A stretch of 64,000 bases of DNA from Polytrichum commune (GCA_950295325.1 OX485804.1:3162001-3226000), one strand, 5' to 3'. Shown: positions 11,301 to 24,754, counted from the first letter of the stretch. Program-made: numbers and translations. The notes: a model not told the origin generated them from the letters alone.

Positions 11301-13119
11301 CCATGTGCAGAGGTGGCTTTTCAACTAGACATTTGTGCCACTCTTTAAAGCTTTCGAGTTTTCCAATTCGGTGACATTTTGAGCAAAACATCTTTGTGAG
11401 AACTGCAGTTATATGCAAGATGTTTTAAACTATTTTAGTAAATAGAAATATGCATCTTCGGTCATCATACCTAAATTGCAGGCGTCGCAGGACAAAATTG
11501 GTCCAAGCTCAAGCTTGACAAATTCAAAACTGTATTCTGCACCGAGATATGTACATGGTCTTTCAGTACTTTGATTCATGCAGTGACTCTAAAAATCAGG
11601 ATAGTCTTGAAATTTGAGTACAAGACGCTTCTAAGTGGAACCCACAGTAGTACATGTACCAACAAAAATCTGATGGGAAATTGTAATTGAAATTTGGCCA
11701 TAAGCCTCACTATCTTGAGCTTTTTCACTTTACATGTCAATAGCAGTGTGGAGAGCTCCAGCTTTCAGGACCCACAGAGAAGGTAAAGCTCAAGATCAAG
11801 AGAAAGCCGAGCACTTTGTAACTGATAGCTTTGCTCAGAAAGATACACTACACCAAAATATGCTTAGGTGCAGTTGACTGTGTCAAAGGACAGTGGGCCA
11901 CAACCTTCAAGCCACCTCTCCTGAAGCCCTGTTTTCAAGACAGTCTAGAAATGGAAAGATTGTGAGTAGACATTAGATTTATCCTGTTAACTCATTGGGT
12001 CCCCATGACTTCCCATTCATTGTTCGCATGCCAAATCAATAACTCCTTTCCACTTGTTGTGCAATTTGAATGAAGAGTAATCAATTTCAGTTCATTGAGT
12101 GCCAAACTTATTTTAGCACCTCTTGGCATGTCAAAATGACTGACACTCCAAAATGAACCGAAATATTCTTTGTTCGGACCTCCACTACCTCCAAACATCA
12201 CCACAAACTTACTGAACATGGACGATGTTGCATGCAGAGCAATGAACTCCCAACCAAAAGCCATGTTAAGTCAAAGCATACTCTAACATCACATGAGCAT
12301 TTTACATATCGCTCAGAGAACGATAAATGATAAGATGGCAGGATTGCCTGGAGAAACCTTGACAGCCCAGCTGCAGGATGAGACCACACCCCAAGTGTCA
12401 GGCACATCATCCCAATGGGATTCCATAATCCATTAAATTAAAACAGGGGCCATGGTGCTAAATATAGCATTATCCAAACTAGGAGAATCTGCAGCTCATT
12501 GCTTCTGCAAATATTTTCATTATTTCCTGCAAAATGCCCCTTCAAAACAAGTGCCAATTGGTAAAATCAGAATTTAGGACGATGCAAACTAAGCTTTGTC
12601 TTGCAGGACGGTGTTGAGTATACCTCATTCTGGCCGCAAAGTCGAGAAAGTGACCTCACTTTGGAGCCCCACCACATGACCATCTTCTGACAAAGTCTTA
12701 GTTGCATGGACGTTTGGTGAGCTAAAATGACACCCTACCGTAAGGCAGATACACGTGTAAACTCGGATCACTGTGCTCAAGACACCATCTCTAGTGTAAA
12801 AACATTTAATGTGGCCCACTCGTAACTCCTAGAAGAATTGCACAACTCAGTAATGCTTTTGACTAAGTCTCCAATTACTTATATTCTTGCACGTTGAGAT
12901 GAAAAATAAGGATTCAGTTGGTACCTGCAAGAACCACTATTGCGAGATTTTGAACTCACCTTTCGTGAAGAAATGTGTCATAACACATTTGTGCTCCTCA
13001 AATTTACTGCCAATTGATAATCCCATTAATAATGAACTATCTGTCTGCAGCCACAGCACCCTTGTATGCACCCACAAAATCTCGTGGAAAATGCCCTATA
13101 ATTAAAGGTTAAAGTGAAC
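8304..13119. other. Intergenic stretch with a possible gene relic
   Basis: No complete gene is visible. A run of 14 G lies at 8,552-8,565 and a triple TTTTGAA repeat near 8,900. Another MITE-like terminus (CACTACACCAAAATATGC) starts near 11,847. Some minus-strand stretches downstream of POLA2 (10,400-10,660 and 11,990-12,264) contain peptide runs that look once coding, for example FVVMFGGSGGPNKEYFGSFW, reminiscent of a Kelch blade. Frames are broken and the start and end are not definable. Confidence 0.35.
11992..12264 (-). pseudogene. Possible relic of a Kelch-like coding segment
   Basis: A 90-codon minus-strand frame opens MAFGWEFIALHATSSMFSKF and continues VVMFGGSGGPNKEYFGSFWS. The hydrophobic run followed by GGSGG and aromatic residues resembles one Kelch repeat blade. 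No second blade, no splice-consistent neighbour and no domain partner were found. It may equally be a chance frame in intergenic DNA. Confidence 0.2.
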
Positions 13120-16100
13120 TTAAATACGTATTACTTTGACATTTGTCCTGGATTGTAAAGGATTGTATCCATTCTTTGAATCATTAGGTAATAAAAGTAT
13201 CTCACTGAAAGTACCACCAGATATACCCCTCGCGGCATAACCTGGATTGATGCACACACAGTTGATGGTGGGTGCTTTGCATAAGCCTTCTGCATCCTTC
13301 TCATTTAGCTCAGCATTCAAAGGCAGAGTCACAGCCTGCAAATGATTGATGAAATATTAATTACTATCTCATGTTTCTTCCCTTAGAAAACAACGGATTA
13401 GAATTGACAAGAATCTTTCAGCTTGAATATTTGTTGTCTATACTTGCACTGTACCTTGGGACTCTAAGGCTACTCATGACCTGACAACCCACAAACAACC
13501 CAATTTCAATTCTTTAACTTAACACACATAGAACACAGTCTCTTCAGAGATGGAGATTCCAATGTATTAGCAGAATTCAATGGACACTTTGCTTGCACCA
13601 ACGTCACATTCAACTAAAGAAACTAAACTTATTGTGTATATAGCAAACTACATAATGTTCAGATCTGATTTGTGAAACCATTCTTAGCACTATCTTTCAA
13701 TCAATTACATTGGCTAAGTCAAAGTGTCTCATGGAAATCTTCCTCTATTAGCTACATATGATAATTGCGTCCAGAACACCAAACTTGTGAAGAAATTCAA
13801 CTGGAAACCAATATAGGAGATATCATACCTTCACAAAGGGAGCAAGATTGGAGGGCAGTAACAATAAATCTGGTGTAGACGGTACATCCAGTGCTCTAGG
13901 AGCAACTGACAAGTCAAGAGGCACACCTTGTGCTGGTGGAAATAATGGGTAGAAACTGCACCAGTGAAATTGCATTCAGTACTTGCATGAATCACACATG
14001 TCCCAAGGCACAAAGAACTATAAACAAGGTCCCACTTATGCTGCAATGACTAGATGGCATGTGTATTATAAGGTAGGGGGCATAACCTGCGTTGGGCAAG
14101 GAGATGTGAGGCAAGTCGAGTTATTCGATCACTTGGAACCTCAGACGGTGTTCGAGACACCTCTTCACTACTGAGGTGTCTCAACACATCCGCAGTGCAG
14201 CATCCAAAAGTTATCTGCATGCACAAGCTGAGCCTCAAAGAAATGTCCCTACAAGTCATACATCCCTATCTGTTTGAGACCCAATAGCATGTATGAACTA
14301 AATGGTAAGAGACAAGCACATCATCTTTGATCAAATTAAATTGACCTGAATTTTTTACTCTAAGAAATTGTTCCAGAAAGGTTACCATTGCATGAGTAGG
14401 GCATGCAGAGTGACACCCAACATCAGGCTACTTTACTTTTCAGTAGTAAACCTTCCTCACTGATAACTTGTCAGCCAATGAGCTACAGAAAAACACTATC
14501 AGTTGCCTAATTTATACTGGCATCAAGTCACATCACTATCTAGTTATGTTTAGTATCGTTGATTACTCATTTAGTTTGCCAGGATTACCTCATCAATCTT
14601 CAAAACTCCTGGGTTCGAAAGAAATGTTATCTGTGTACACATCAAAGAAGGATAAACAATATTACAGATACAAATTTACACCATATCAAACAGGTGAGGA
14701 GCTACCGGATATACAATCCTGGCACATTTAAGTAACTAGTGTGTATATACCTTAAAATCAAAGTTCAATAAAAAAAACTAAATTACATTGCTGAACACTC
14801 TTGGGCTCTGGAAAGTACTAATATCCTGCAAGTGCATTAACATAGCTGACATTGGTATTCAGACTTCCAAGTCCAAAGTGTGGTTCCCAGAGCACCAACA
14901 TCTAGAATACTGGAGAAAACATGAACTATCTGACATAAAACCAATGCCACAACAGATTTGATACCTGGTCGCTTGGATCCTCAAAATCATCAGCATCTAA
15001 AGGGGGCTGCATACACAGATTATAGGTAAAAGTCATGTTGAATTCACATGTGACGGCTAGACAAACGCATAGATTGCAATAAACACCAAAAGCTACAACA
15101 GCATAGCAGTGATTCACACATTTTGAAGTGACTACCAAATTGAAGAGAAACAAATCTAGATAATATGCTCAGAAGTATAAGTCTCCAGCAAACAAATAGA
15201 AGGTGATACAGCAATCAATATGCTACCTGTGGAAAAACTTGGTCATGATGTGCATCACGATAGGATGGAACTAGAATAACACGACAACTGTCGCACATTT
15301 CTTCACAGTACTCCTCTACCTATAAAAAAAGTATATTGATTACTTCGTTGTAACTTTTGGTCAGATGGAAAATAGCATATACTTCACAAATTCCTATAAG
15401 CATTTACTTCCAGGGTGTGACTTAGACACAACCAGTGGGGAATCCAGGCAATAAGTGCCAATTCCACAACATAAGGTAGTGTTCACGTCAAGGGGAACAA
15501 TGTGTAATAACTCGCATTGCACCCAAGCACACTAAACCAGAGTGCTCAGTTGTATGGTGAGGCCTATACTGGCATTACACCAACTAGAAGAGGTGCAAGC
15601 TGCAGCATATAAAACCAGAGAAATACCTACAGATTTTAAGAAGAACTCTGCAGTCTGAAGGTAGATTAATTGAGGACACCCAACTTGTCAAGTCGGCTAT
15701 TTGTGACAACCTACTTATCAGCTATACCATGTGATTTACTACATAAATCCTCTGTAAGAATTGTGTACTGCCAACCTTACAAAATCCATTCCTCAGAGTC
15801 ATTCTAATCCTCTTATTCTCTTATTTCCTTCATACTCCTCTCATGCGTGTGCAATGTATGAGGACATTAGGCCATATACCAATTTAGTGCATGACTACAT
15901 TGCCCTGTGACTTACTTCAGGTGAGGCTAAGTAAACATATCAAGGTGCGTAGCAGTCAGTCATTACCCGCATTCTAACTTCTTCCTGAAAAATGTGGGAA
16001 AATAGCTTGTTGATGGTCCCTTGCTTAATTTGTGGATGCTCTGAATCCACAAATGGACCCATCTGCATACACCACATCATGTTGTGAGATGCACAGTATA

Positions 16101-19100
16101 ACTTAAAGTAACTCAAAGTCAGTCACCACAAAGCATTCACCATCATTCTTCTAATTCATCAGACTGATTATATATATATTCCAAAGTGAAGGAGCTTGAC
16201 CATCCACTCAGATAAATACCAGGATGAGGACATTAGGTCGTATTTTCCTCGCATATGCAAGAAGCTCCACAAGTGGTTCGTATGCTAGATTGTCGTTAGT
16301 TGTAAATGGACCTGCTGCTGCCACCTATCCAGCAAGACAAGCAGAGTTGTCATATTCTCTTCCATGAAATGAACTGCTAAAAGTACGACTGCAAAGAAAG
16401 AGGCGAACAACTCATATCTCTGCAAATTCTTTATGAAGGTCGTAATATTCATTAACCAGGGGAATACTATTACAGCAATCCGGAAAAGTGATTTCAAGCT
16501 AATTGAGTGGGTAGACATACAATACGAATTGCTTGAGTCATTTCAGGATCCTTGATTTCTTCAATGGAGGTCCGACGTTTTGCTGGTGGTTCCTGATCAT
16601 CTATGACAGCAGATGAAGCAGGAGGACTCCAATCATAGATGCATGAAGCCATGAGACAATGTCCACTTGGGTTGTGCCCTTCAACTCCAAGAACCTGGAT
16701 GCTCAAAACATATCAATACAGGAACACTTAGAGCAACCAGGAAATGTATACTTGCTGATGGCCAGAACAAAAGTTAAACTGCCATTAGCTTCTTATTACT
16801 TATGGGCATCAGGAGAAAGTATCAGCAAAAGCTGGAAACAACATGCTGAAGATTTGCACGTGAAATCCTCACCTGGCCTGGAAAGAAGGAAAATTGAGGA
16901 ACATTACGAAGATCAAGGCGTACACGCTGCCCATTTGAGTGTTCTACACTGCATATGTTACAGACCACCAGGTGTTGTGACATGAATGAATATGCTAGAA
17001 CAAACAACAGAGAAAGTTCACATATCTTGATTTGAGTCAAAGCAATCCACACACATAACTGAAACTAGAATCTAGAGAATAGGAAAAGGAAGTTATCAAC
17101 ATACTCACCTTCCTTCAAGAAGCACAGAATTTTCATTGAGATGCCCCTCCCCTTCACAACAAACCCTACCTACAACCATCACTCTTTCCTGTGCTCCATG
17201 TCCAGCACAAGAATTTTGATGAGAATTTTCGTCATCAAAATAAAAACTAAATAACTTTAAGCTTAAACTTTGAAAATTAAAGACAGGGATTGAACCAGTC
17301 AAGCCCATTCCATTTGAAACATATTACCTGAGAGGCCACAGCAACATGATTATCCACCTTGCGATGAAGCCTATCCTCAAGTCCTTTTGCAAATTTTTGG
17401 ATTCGCTTATCCACTGCACTAAACTGGTAGAACCACCAAGCATTAGTTCACACTTTCTAGATGAATCAAGAACAAGAAAGATTGACACAAGACTTCCCAA
17501 TGTATCAAGACTTTTTAACACATACCCTGGCTGGCAGATTGCTTGACATGCTCAGATAATATCAATGAAAATTGTAATAGTTTCAGATTTCAGGAAACCA
17601 CATTACATAATATACTGGCAGTACCTGTCACAAGACTTCAATATTTCTAGATTTGCAAAGGGCTCATGCACCAAGAATAACAGAGCATACAAGAACTCTA
17701 AGAATTCTATCTAATATGTATCTGCAATTACTTACTCTATTCTCTGAGTGATCAAACATGTATCGGCTCCCTGTCTCATTTCTCACAACATCAATTTCAC
17801 AACGTCGAACTGGCTTCAACCGCTTCACAACATCATCATCCCCATCTGCACTAGAGGCAATGCGTTCGCTAGACTCTAATTGCAGATGCTCATTGAAGGT
17901 GAACTGAACATTAAACTTGTTCAAACGGCGCCCAAATGGAGTATCTGAGGGTTTGAGAGAAACATCTGCAGGAGTATTCGGTGCGTAACCACGGTTCCTT
18001 GAAGCCAATGGTGGAGGAGTCAACTCTGAAGGGTCGACATAAGATGCCGGAGTGCTGCCTTTCTTTGATGCAGAAACAGGTGTCATTGGCAAAGGTTTGT
18101 CCTCCCACTGAGTTTCCTCATTCTCATCAAGCAACCTGGTTTCCAAATTAGACAATGTCTCAACATTTAAGCTTGAAGAAACTTAATTGAACCAAGCACA
18201 CCTATATTATAACATGTAGAGCCAAATTAGATTACATGAACAGAAAGAGATGAAATGACAAAACATGAACGCTATATTATAATCTACCAGACATACATGT
18301 CAATGTCATCTTTGGTGTAGAAGTGCAAGCCAGTCTGTTTTTTCCTGAACTGTTCTCGCTTCTCCTTTTCCAGAAACTGCTTAAAACTGTCTAAGTCGGC
18401 CTTGAGAACCAGTCCGTCCATTTGCCTGCACCTCAAGTTGACGATATCATCAGTCTAGACTTGGTGCATTTTCACAGGTATGTGCCTTATATAACATATA
18501 ATTGGAGGCCAGTGCAATAATGCAATTTCCTCGAGTATAAATTACGAAATGTATTAAGGATTGCAGTTGTATCCAGCAAGCTACTTAATGGGTAAGCTCC
18601 TGTCAACTCTGCAGAAGTAAGGCTGATATCTGATCAATTGGCCTTACTTGTGAGCACAAGTCCGGATAGCAATTTGAACCGGAAGCGATGAATAAGAGGC
18701 CATGAACCTTCCTTGTCAGTCTCACCACTGTTCTCAAATTCTTCCTGAAATTAACCAAAACGATGTCCTAATTAAATAAGTTTCAGTATGACCATTTGCC
18801 CTCAGATGTGAGCACAATCCTGAATGAGAATTCGTACTTCATCACTTCTTATCGGGAAGTGATGAAGTCAGCGGCCAGTGGTCACTGCTCCATGACAAAA
18901 AGCTCAAGATCAGCTTCCTGGTGTAAAATATTCTGGATGCCCATAACCGAAGTATGATTGCATTCTGTAAATGTCATCTTGGTCAAAATAGATGAGACTT
19001 CTTTCTGCTCATTTCTTCTTCCTGTGTCACCTGCACTACTCTCAAGTATTCAAAAAGATCACCCAGAATACTGTCCTCTTCTGGGTAGGTTGTGTTATGA

Positions 19101-20122
19101 TCATTTGCCCTGAACTGTAAGCACAATCTCGGATAGATAGCAATTTGCACTTTTTACCGGGCAGTTGTATAGTTAGAGGGGAGTGATAACACCTGTGAAA
19201 ACCACTCAAATGAACCTCCTAGTGCCGTACATTGTAATTGGAATCACAAAGGTATCTGCACTGCACTACTCGAATGTCACCTTCATCATAATTCACGAAA
19301 AACCATTCTGCTCAATTCCATACTTCTCTTCTTGATTTCTTCCCGAGAATAACCTAGAACCGTGTCCCTCTCCGCATACAAAGAGATTGAAGAATATTGA
19401 TGACGTACAGAATAAGGTAGCAATTTCTTGTTATTTCCGGAAGGTAATGTAGTTAGAGGGGAGTGATGGCACTCGTGACAACCACTGGAATGAGCCTCTT
19501 AGTGCAATACATCGTGACTGAATGCGTTGCAATTCTCGAATACCACCTTCATCATAATGCACAAAACCTCATTCTGCTCAATTCCACAACTACTCTTACT
19601 GAATTCTTCCTAGGAATAACCTAGAAGCGTGTCCTCCTCCGCATAAAAAGAGTGAAAAATGTTGATGACTTACAGATTAGCATTACACTACTCAAATGCC
19701 ACCTTCGTCATAATTCACGAGAACTCATTCTGCTGAGTTCCACAACTACTCTTATTGGTTTCATCCCGAGAATACCTATAACCGTACCCTCCTCCGCCTA
19801 AAAGAGAGTGAAGAATGTTGACGACTTACAGATTAAGGTAGAAGAGCTCCCATTTCGACACAAAGTCATTCGGCGTCATGCCTAAGCTGTTACACAGAGA
19901 CGCATCTGTGCTCCGGATATCACAGTCACACAATCAAAGCAAAATAAAGCGTCAGTAATCGGATCCTTTACATCTTATCGCGCAACGCACCTCAATCTTT
20001 CATTAGTGACGTTGCTTCGAGCTCCAAAGGGGCTAGGAAATGTGCTTACATTTCTCCAATGTCTCGTCATCCTCGAGAGTGAAATTGTAATTGAGAAACT
20101 CCTGCCGTAACTGGTCCTCCAT
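13120..20122 (-). CDS. POLA2: DNA polymerase alpha subunit B (primase-polymerase B subunit)
   Basis: This is the regulatory B subunit of the nuclear polymerase alpha-primase complex, which tethers primase and polymerase for initiation of Okazaki fragments. Sixteen exons (minus strand): 20122-20050, 19905-19830, 18425-18297, 18135-17736, 17423-17328, 17188-17109, 16948-16873, 16694-16521, 16324-16220, 16062-15967, 15319-15227, 15006-14965, 14630-14589, 14214-14087, 13955-13829, 13335-13120. Lengths sum to 1,953 nt, giving 650 aa plus stop, with every phase closing on canonical GT-AG borders. Residues 1-93 form the N-terminal helical domain. A TP/SP-rich linker follows (TPVSASK, TPPP, TPFG), where cyclin-kinase sites are usual. 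The OB-fold region contains VGRVCCEGEGHLNENSVLLE. The inactive phosphoesterase domain begins near MGPFVDSEH (residue 404) and carries ITFGCCTADVLRHLSSEE. The C-terminus INPGYAARGISGGTF...VKVIRI matches the family end. It looks intact. Identity is certain by family motifs. Confidence 0.96.
18620..19829 (-). repeat. Tandem repeat array inside POLA2 intron 2
   Basis: Intron 2 (18,426-19,829) consists largely of diverged repeat units. CACCTTC(A/G)TCATAAT recurs at 19,278, 19,544 and 19,700, with a weaker copy near 18,975. TAGTTAGAGGGGAGTGAT recurs at 19,171 and 19,449. A segment containing TGAGCACAA and GGATAG recurs near 18,650, 18,790 and 19,100. The unit edge coincides with the exon 2 donor: the real junction lies at 19,830/19,829, and copies of exon end plus donor lie at 19,674/19,673 and 19,409/19,408 (spacings 156 and 265). 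Confidence 0.75.
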
Positions 20123-22313
20123 GGCCAAATGCGGCGATGGCTCCGATTCTTTCTTCCCACAACGCTGGTAAGAGAGAGGAGGTTCTTAAAACGCCATAGC
20201 CAGCGAGCTTCGCGAAATGAGCAATAGTCTCCCGCGCTTTTCTGGATGAATGATTGGTGGATGAAGCTATGTGGATGAAACATTTGAAAGAATGTGCCAA
20301 TGTTCGACGGATTGGGCTTCGAGGCATCCATGTAAACTCGTAAAGAGGCCGTCGCCCCGCCGTTCCCAACCGTTCTAAAAAAGTGACGGGTAAAGTTTAT
20401 GTTGTTATGCATGGATGCAAAGGGTCAGGATTGTATGGGTCCATACTAGTTTGTAAACAACGGTGGTGGTGATGATGGTAGTGGTGGTCATCCCATTGAT
20501 CTTCATTGTTTTTGCAAATGTTTCCAAAAATTATGCTGGATTTATTAAATTTTAAACTTTAAAAAGTGAGGAGGGTGCAAATGGTCAGGTAGAGCAGGCA
20601 AGGGTGCCACTTGCCAACATTGTCATGTGTATTTGATTGGGGTGGTGGGTACATAGGAGTTTCTATTTCTAGGTATATGTCTTGGTGTGGGGGTCAAGTG
20701 ATGCATGTCAGGCTACATAGGGGGGGTGGGCTTAGTGATGGCCTGATAGATATGGTCCATGATGGGGCATGGTGGAGACAATCATGGGTATGGACTAAGT
20801 ATACCTATTGATGCAGTGTGTGAGTTGGAAACATGGTATGGACAATGGGTGGAGGTTATAGGTTATAGGTTACGGGAAAGCATGCACCATATAGTAGATG
20901 ATGGTAAGTGACCAACACCCCACCCAAAATCTACACTCAAAAATCTTGCACAATAAATATATGTATATATGTATATACATTTATATACTTATTTCTATTT
21001 TGAGAATGTCCACCATCTTACTAGCAAGCTCCCTTGGTAGTTTTGGGTCCATTGCCAATAAAATTTAAAACTTTGAACTTCAGAGCTTAGAGGGTTTAGG
21101 GATTAGGAGGAAAAAGAAGGAGAAAAATGAAAAGCAACAAACACACAAGGCATTGTTTTAAATACATATGCACGTGTGCTATAAGGGGGGTGGTGTGGGG
21201 TGGTGTAGGACACTAATTCATTTGCATGGGTGCAATGGACCGGGACATCTTGGATCCAAACTAATTGGGTGGGGGGGAGCTCAAAGGCAGATTTAGGGTA
21301 GATCCCTTTCCACAGTTCATGATTCATGCATACAAGTGCTACTTGACAATCTGATGTTCTTAAGTTATTGGAAAGGGGTGAATGGCAAGGGAGCATTAAT
21401 GCAGTTGCCATTCCAAAGTTCCAAATGGCCAGCCATTGATAAATGTCTATGATTCCTGGCAAAGCTTGGTTAGCTTACAACATGTTTGAGTTTCCCTCTA
21501 TGGATTGAATGTTGATTGATGATAGAATACTTTACATACACACACACACACACACAACGTCTTCCTTGACTATATTATTTTGCGTCAGTCTGACTGACCA
21601 GCATTATGGTTCAAGACAACAGCTAGCATCTATATTCTGTATGCCCAAACCTATGTTGCAAAAATGACCAGTCTTCTGTGTGAGGAAGAAAACAACTTAT
21701 GTATACATCCTTCTCTCTACAGGGGTGACACTTATGTGAGACTACCATGCATGATCTTATGTATGTAGCAATTATGGAAAACAATGTTGCAAGTACAAAT
21801 GGAACTGCATCCTAATCTAACAGATACGAGTTTATGGCAACAATATCTGCCAGCAATTTCATCTTTATTCCGCATGTATCTCATGTCCAGGAGAAGAATC
21901 AAAACTATTTGCTCACAACGTACACACATCAATTTTTGAAGGTGAGTCATCACTCAGCTATTCTTCTGGTGTTGAAAAGCCCCTAGTGTGATGTAAGAAT
22001 GTACTAAAGCCATCAATAACGGATAGCCTCATAATAAATGAGGTATCTTGCTGTGAGACCGTTCAGGAGCACATCCTAGATCACACCTCACCCAAATCTG
22101 ATTTTCATCATACTTTCTCGCAGAAAGTCAAGAAATCTCAAGCACATGCACACCATCATGTGCTTTGGGTTCTTGAAAGGTTGATTCAGTTTATAAAAAG
22201 TAGCTGACTTTGCAAATAGATTGCAAAGTTTTTGAGTGTGACTGCACAAGGGTGTGATATAACTAATCATAGAATCAGGTTGCATAACCTTATACTGAAT
22301 GCACAAACCATGC
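20123..22313. other. Intergenic between POLA2 and bL27m
   Basis: The two minus-strand genes are separated by 2.2 kb without a credible gene. It holds a GGT/GAT-rich tract near 20,462-20,490, TA-rich palindromic sequence near 20,950-20,990 and a CA dinucleotide repeat at about 21,536-21,557. The POLA2 promoter should lie just above 20,122, but no diagnostic TATA box was assigned. Confidence 0.5.
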
Positions 22314-24754
22314 TTATCGGTAAGGATAGCCTGTCTTTTTTGGCTTTCTAGGAGCTTCTGCAGCCACAACATTCTCCACAGTATTTTCCAAATCCTTGGG
22401 GACAAGATGGCTGTAGGCAGGATGAACAGGAGGACCACCTGTAGGTTCCACATGCACCCACTTGCGACCCGTTAACATATCCTTCTCAAACTTGACCTGT
22501 CCACCTGCGAGTGCAAAGAGGGTATGGTCCCGCCCCATACCCACAAAATCTCCTGGGTGAAATCGTGTCCCCCTCTGCCGCACAATAATATTCCCAGGAA
22601 TCACCCTCTGCAGGGACAACCGAGACCACATATTAGGACCGCAACAAACAAGACAAATATCTTAACACTTACTCAAGAAAATGCTTATCTTGGCTGATGA
22701 AAAGATTTGCAAATAAAAAGCAAGGATAAACTAAACCAAGCGAAACTAAAATTCAAATTGGGAAAAACCCAAATAATTTGCAGGTCAGGAACTGTGCACC
22801 CATAAGTACCAATCACCTGAGCATGAGCATACTAGTGGGGTGAAACCAAACCAGAATCAACAAATAAGAGCAGCATCGTAATCTTATGATCTTCAATACA
22901 AATGACCACACTGAATGTAGCTCTACATAGATTGACAACAACAATATCCTTGTAATGATTGTGGAAGCAAAACTTATGAATGATGGTAACCAGGGAAAGA
23001 AAAATGCACAGTATTGATATCCATTCCAGGGACCAGATTCAAAACTCAAGACATAAAGCTGGCGTAAAAATTGGGAAGGGAAGGTTGTAAAAGCCTTGAC
23101 CAAGAGGCGTTAACACAATCAGAGATAGAACGAAACCTACTTGTAGAATTAAGAGAAAGCATGGATTGCTAAGAACAAGCTCATTGCAGATTAGAAAAAG
23201 CGACCAGAAGGGTATCCTCTACCAAAATTGCTACTGTGGACCTCCCAAGGGAGCCTGTAAGAAATGGCAGATGTAAATGATGTGACAAAATTGCATGGCT
23301 GAACTTCAAGTTGACAGAGCACATGTACCGGCATGAGAATGAGAATTTAAAACACTTCCAAAGATCCATCATTGCCATTCGTTTCTTTCAACTAATTTGC
23401 ACTTCTAGACGAGTTAATTACAGCCAGGCGGGTCACAGTGGGACTTCAAGGGACCAATTGGCATCATCTTGACAACTAAAGTGCTATTTGGGGAACTTTA
23501 ACAAAGGTCACGAACCTGTCCTCCGTACTTCTTCACGCCAAGATTTTTTGGAAGAGAATCACGGCCATTTTGCGTAGAACCTCCGGCTTTTTTTGTTGCC
23601 CACCGCCTGAACAACAGCGTCAGACCTCCACCGCCTTCACTTCCTGCCACATCTGCTCCCACATCTCACAAAATAAGCTTATACCCTTTCTTGCTCCACT
23701 CTCAAAATCCGTTGTGCATTTAAAAGCCACACCTTGGAAAACCTAGTCAACATCTTGTGGAATGGAGGAGAAAGGACAAACCACATGCCACATCTGCTCT
23801 TGCATTTACAAAATAAACGGAAGGATTTCTTGCTCCATTTTGACAGTCCACCATGACATTGGTACCCTTTGCAACCCATCGTGCATTTAAACCTCCACCC
23901 TCTGAAAAACCTACTGAACATCTTGTGGAATACACGAGAAAGACTAACCAAATGCCACATCTGCTCCCATAATCAAAAGATAAGATTAGAAAAATTCTAA
24001 TTGCTCCAATTTTCAATAAATTCATGGTGAATTTAGTACTCTTTCCAACTCATCGTGCATTTAGTAATCATTATCATAATCCATCGTGCATTTAGTACCT
24101 ACCCTTTGGAACCCATCGTGCATTAAAAACCCCTCACACCGTAAACCCTACTCAAAACCTTGTGGAATGCAAGAGAGAAGACACATTAAATGCCACATCT
24201 GCTCCCACATTCACGCAGAAAAGGTAAGAATTTCTTGCTCCATTTTCAAATTCCATTGTGCATTTAGTACCCTTTGCATTTAACGCTCTCCTTCTGAGAA
24301 ACCTACTCAACATTTTGTGGAATGCAGGAGAAAAGACGAACTAAATGCCAAATCTGCTCCCGCATTCACAACATCAGCGTAAGAATCTCTTGCGCAATTT
24401 TCAGAATCTAGCATGCATTTTGTGCCCTCCTTTTGCAAATATCCATCCCTCTGAGAACCTACTCAAAACCTTGTGGAACGCAGGAGAAAAGATGAACCAA
24501 ATGCCATATCAGCTCCCGCATTGACACAAAAAGAGGTAAAAATTTCCTGCTCCTCATTCATAATCCATCGTGGATCGAGTACCCTTCGCAACCCATCGCG
24601 CATTTACAACCCTCATTTGGTACAACCTACTCCAAATTTTGATGAGTGCAGGAAGAAAACACGAACCGCAAGCGCAGCTGGTTGGCAGCAACGACGCAGC
24701 TCCCGAGAGCCGTTGCGCGAGGCCGACGAGGTTGCGCTCTGCCACTCTGGCCAT
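22314..24754 (-). CDS. MRPL27: Mitochondrial large-subunit ribosomal protein bL27m
   Basis: This is ribosomal protein L27 of the mitochondrial large subunit, whose N-terminal extension reaches the peptidyl-transferase centre. Three exons (minus strand): 24754-24667, 23652-23516, 22607-22314. These total 519 nt, 172 aa plus stop, with phases closing at both introns. Exon 1 starts [16 protein letters not shown] and is Arg/Leu/Ser-rich without acidic clusters, apart from one Glu, as expected of a mitochondrial presequence. Exon 2 gives [20 protein letters not shown], the plant mitochondrial L27 signature. Exon 3 gives the L27 core [20 protein letters not shown], then [12 protein letters not shown] and [10 protein letters not shown]. 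Plant mitochondrial homologues also have an acidic-glycine stretch (DVSGEG; here [10 protein letters not shown]) before FRRWATKK, which supports the exon 1-2 junction. The start codon is the only in-frame ATG giving a presequence. The gene looks intact. Confidence 0.92.
23646..24660 (-). repeat. Tandem repeats filling bL27m intron 1, splice sites included
   Basis: Six copies of a unit of about 141-167 bp (one interval is 238) are marked by GCCA(C/A/T)ATC(T/A)GCTC at 23,646, 23,787, 23,954, 24,192, 24,347 and 24,503 on the plus strand. Read in the gene's direction, each mark is a copy of the exon 2 acceptor (GAGCAG then ATGTGGCA). A few bases on comes a copy of the exon 1 donor (G then GTTCGTC or similar). 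The first copy is the true acceptor of exon 2. The true donor is at 24,667/24,666. The copies are diverged, so the expansion is not recent. Confidence 0.85.

Noticed and set aside
19975-20412. 145-codon minus-strand frame over the POLA2 start
   Set aside because: It overlaps POLA2 exon 1 in a different frame; the POLA2 frame has family motifs and a perfect donor.
20611-20811. Gly/Trp-rich 66-codon plus-strand frame
   Set aside because: It arises from a G-rich, GGT-repeat tract and shows no protein-like pattern.
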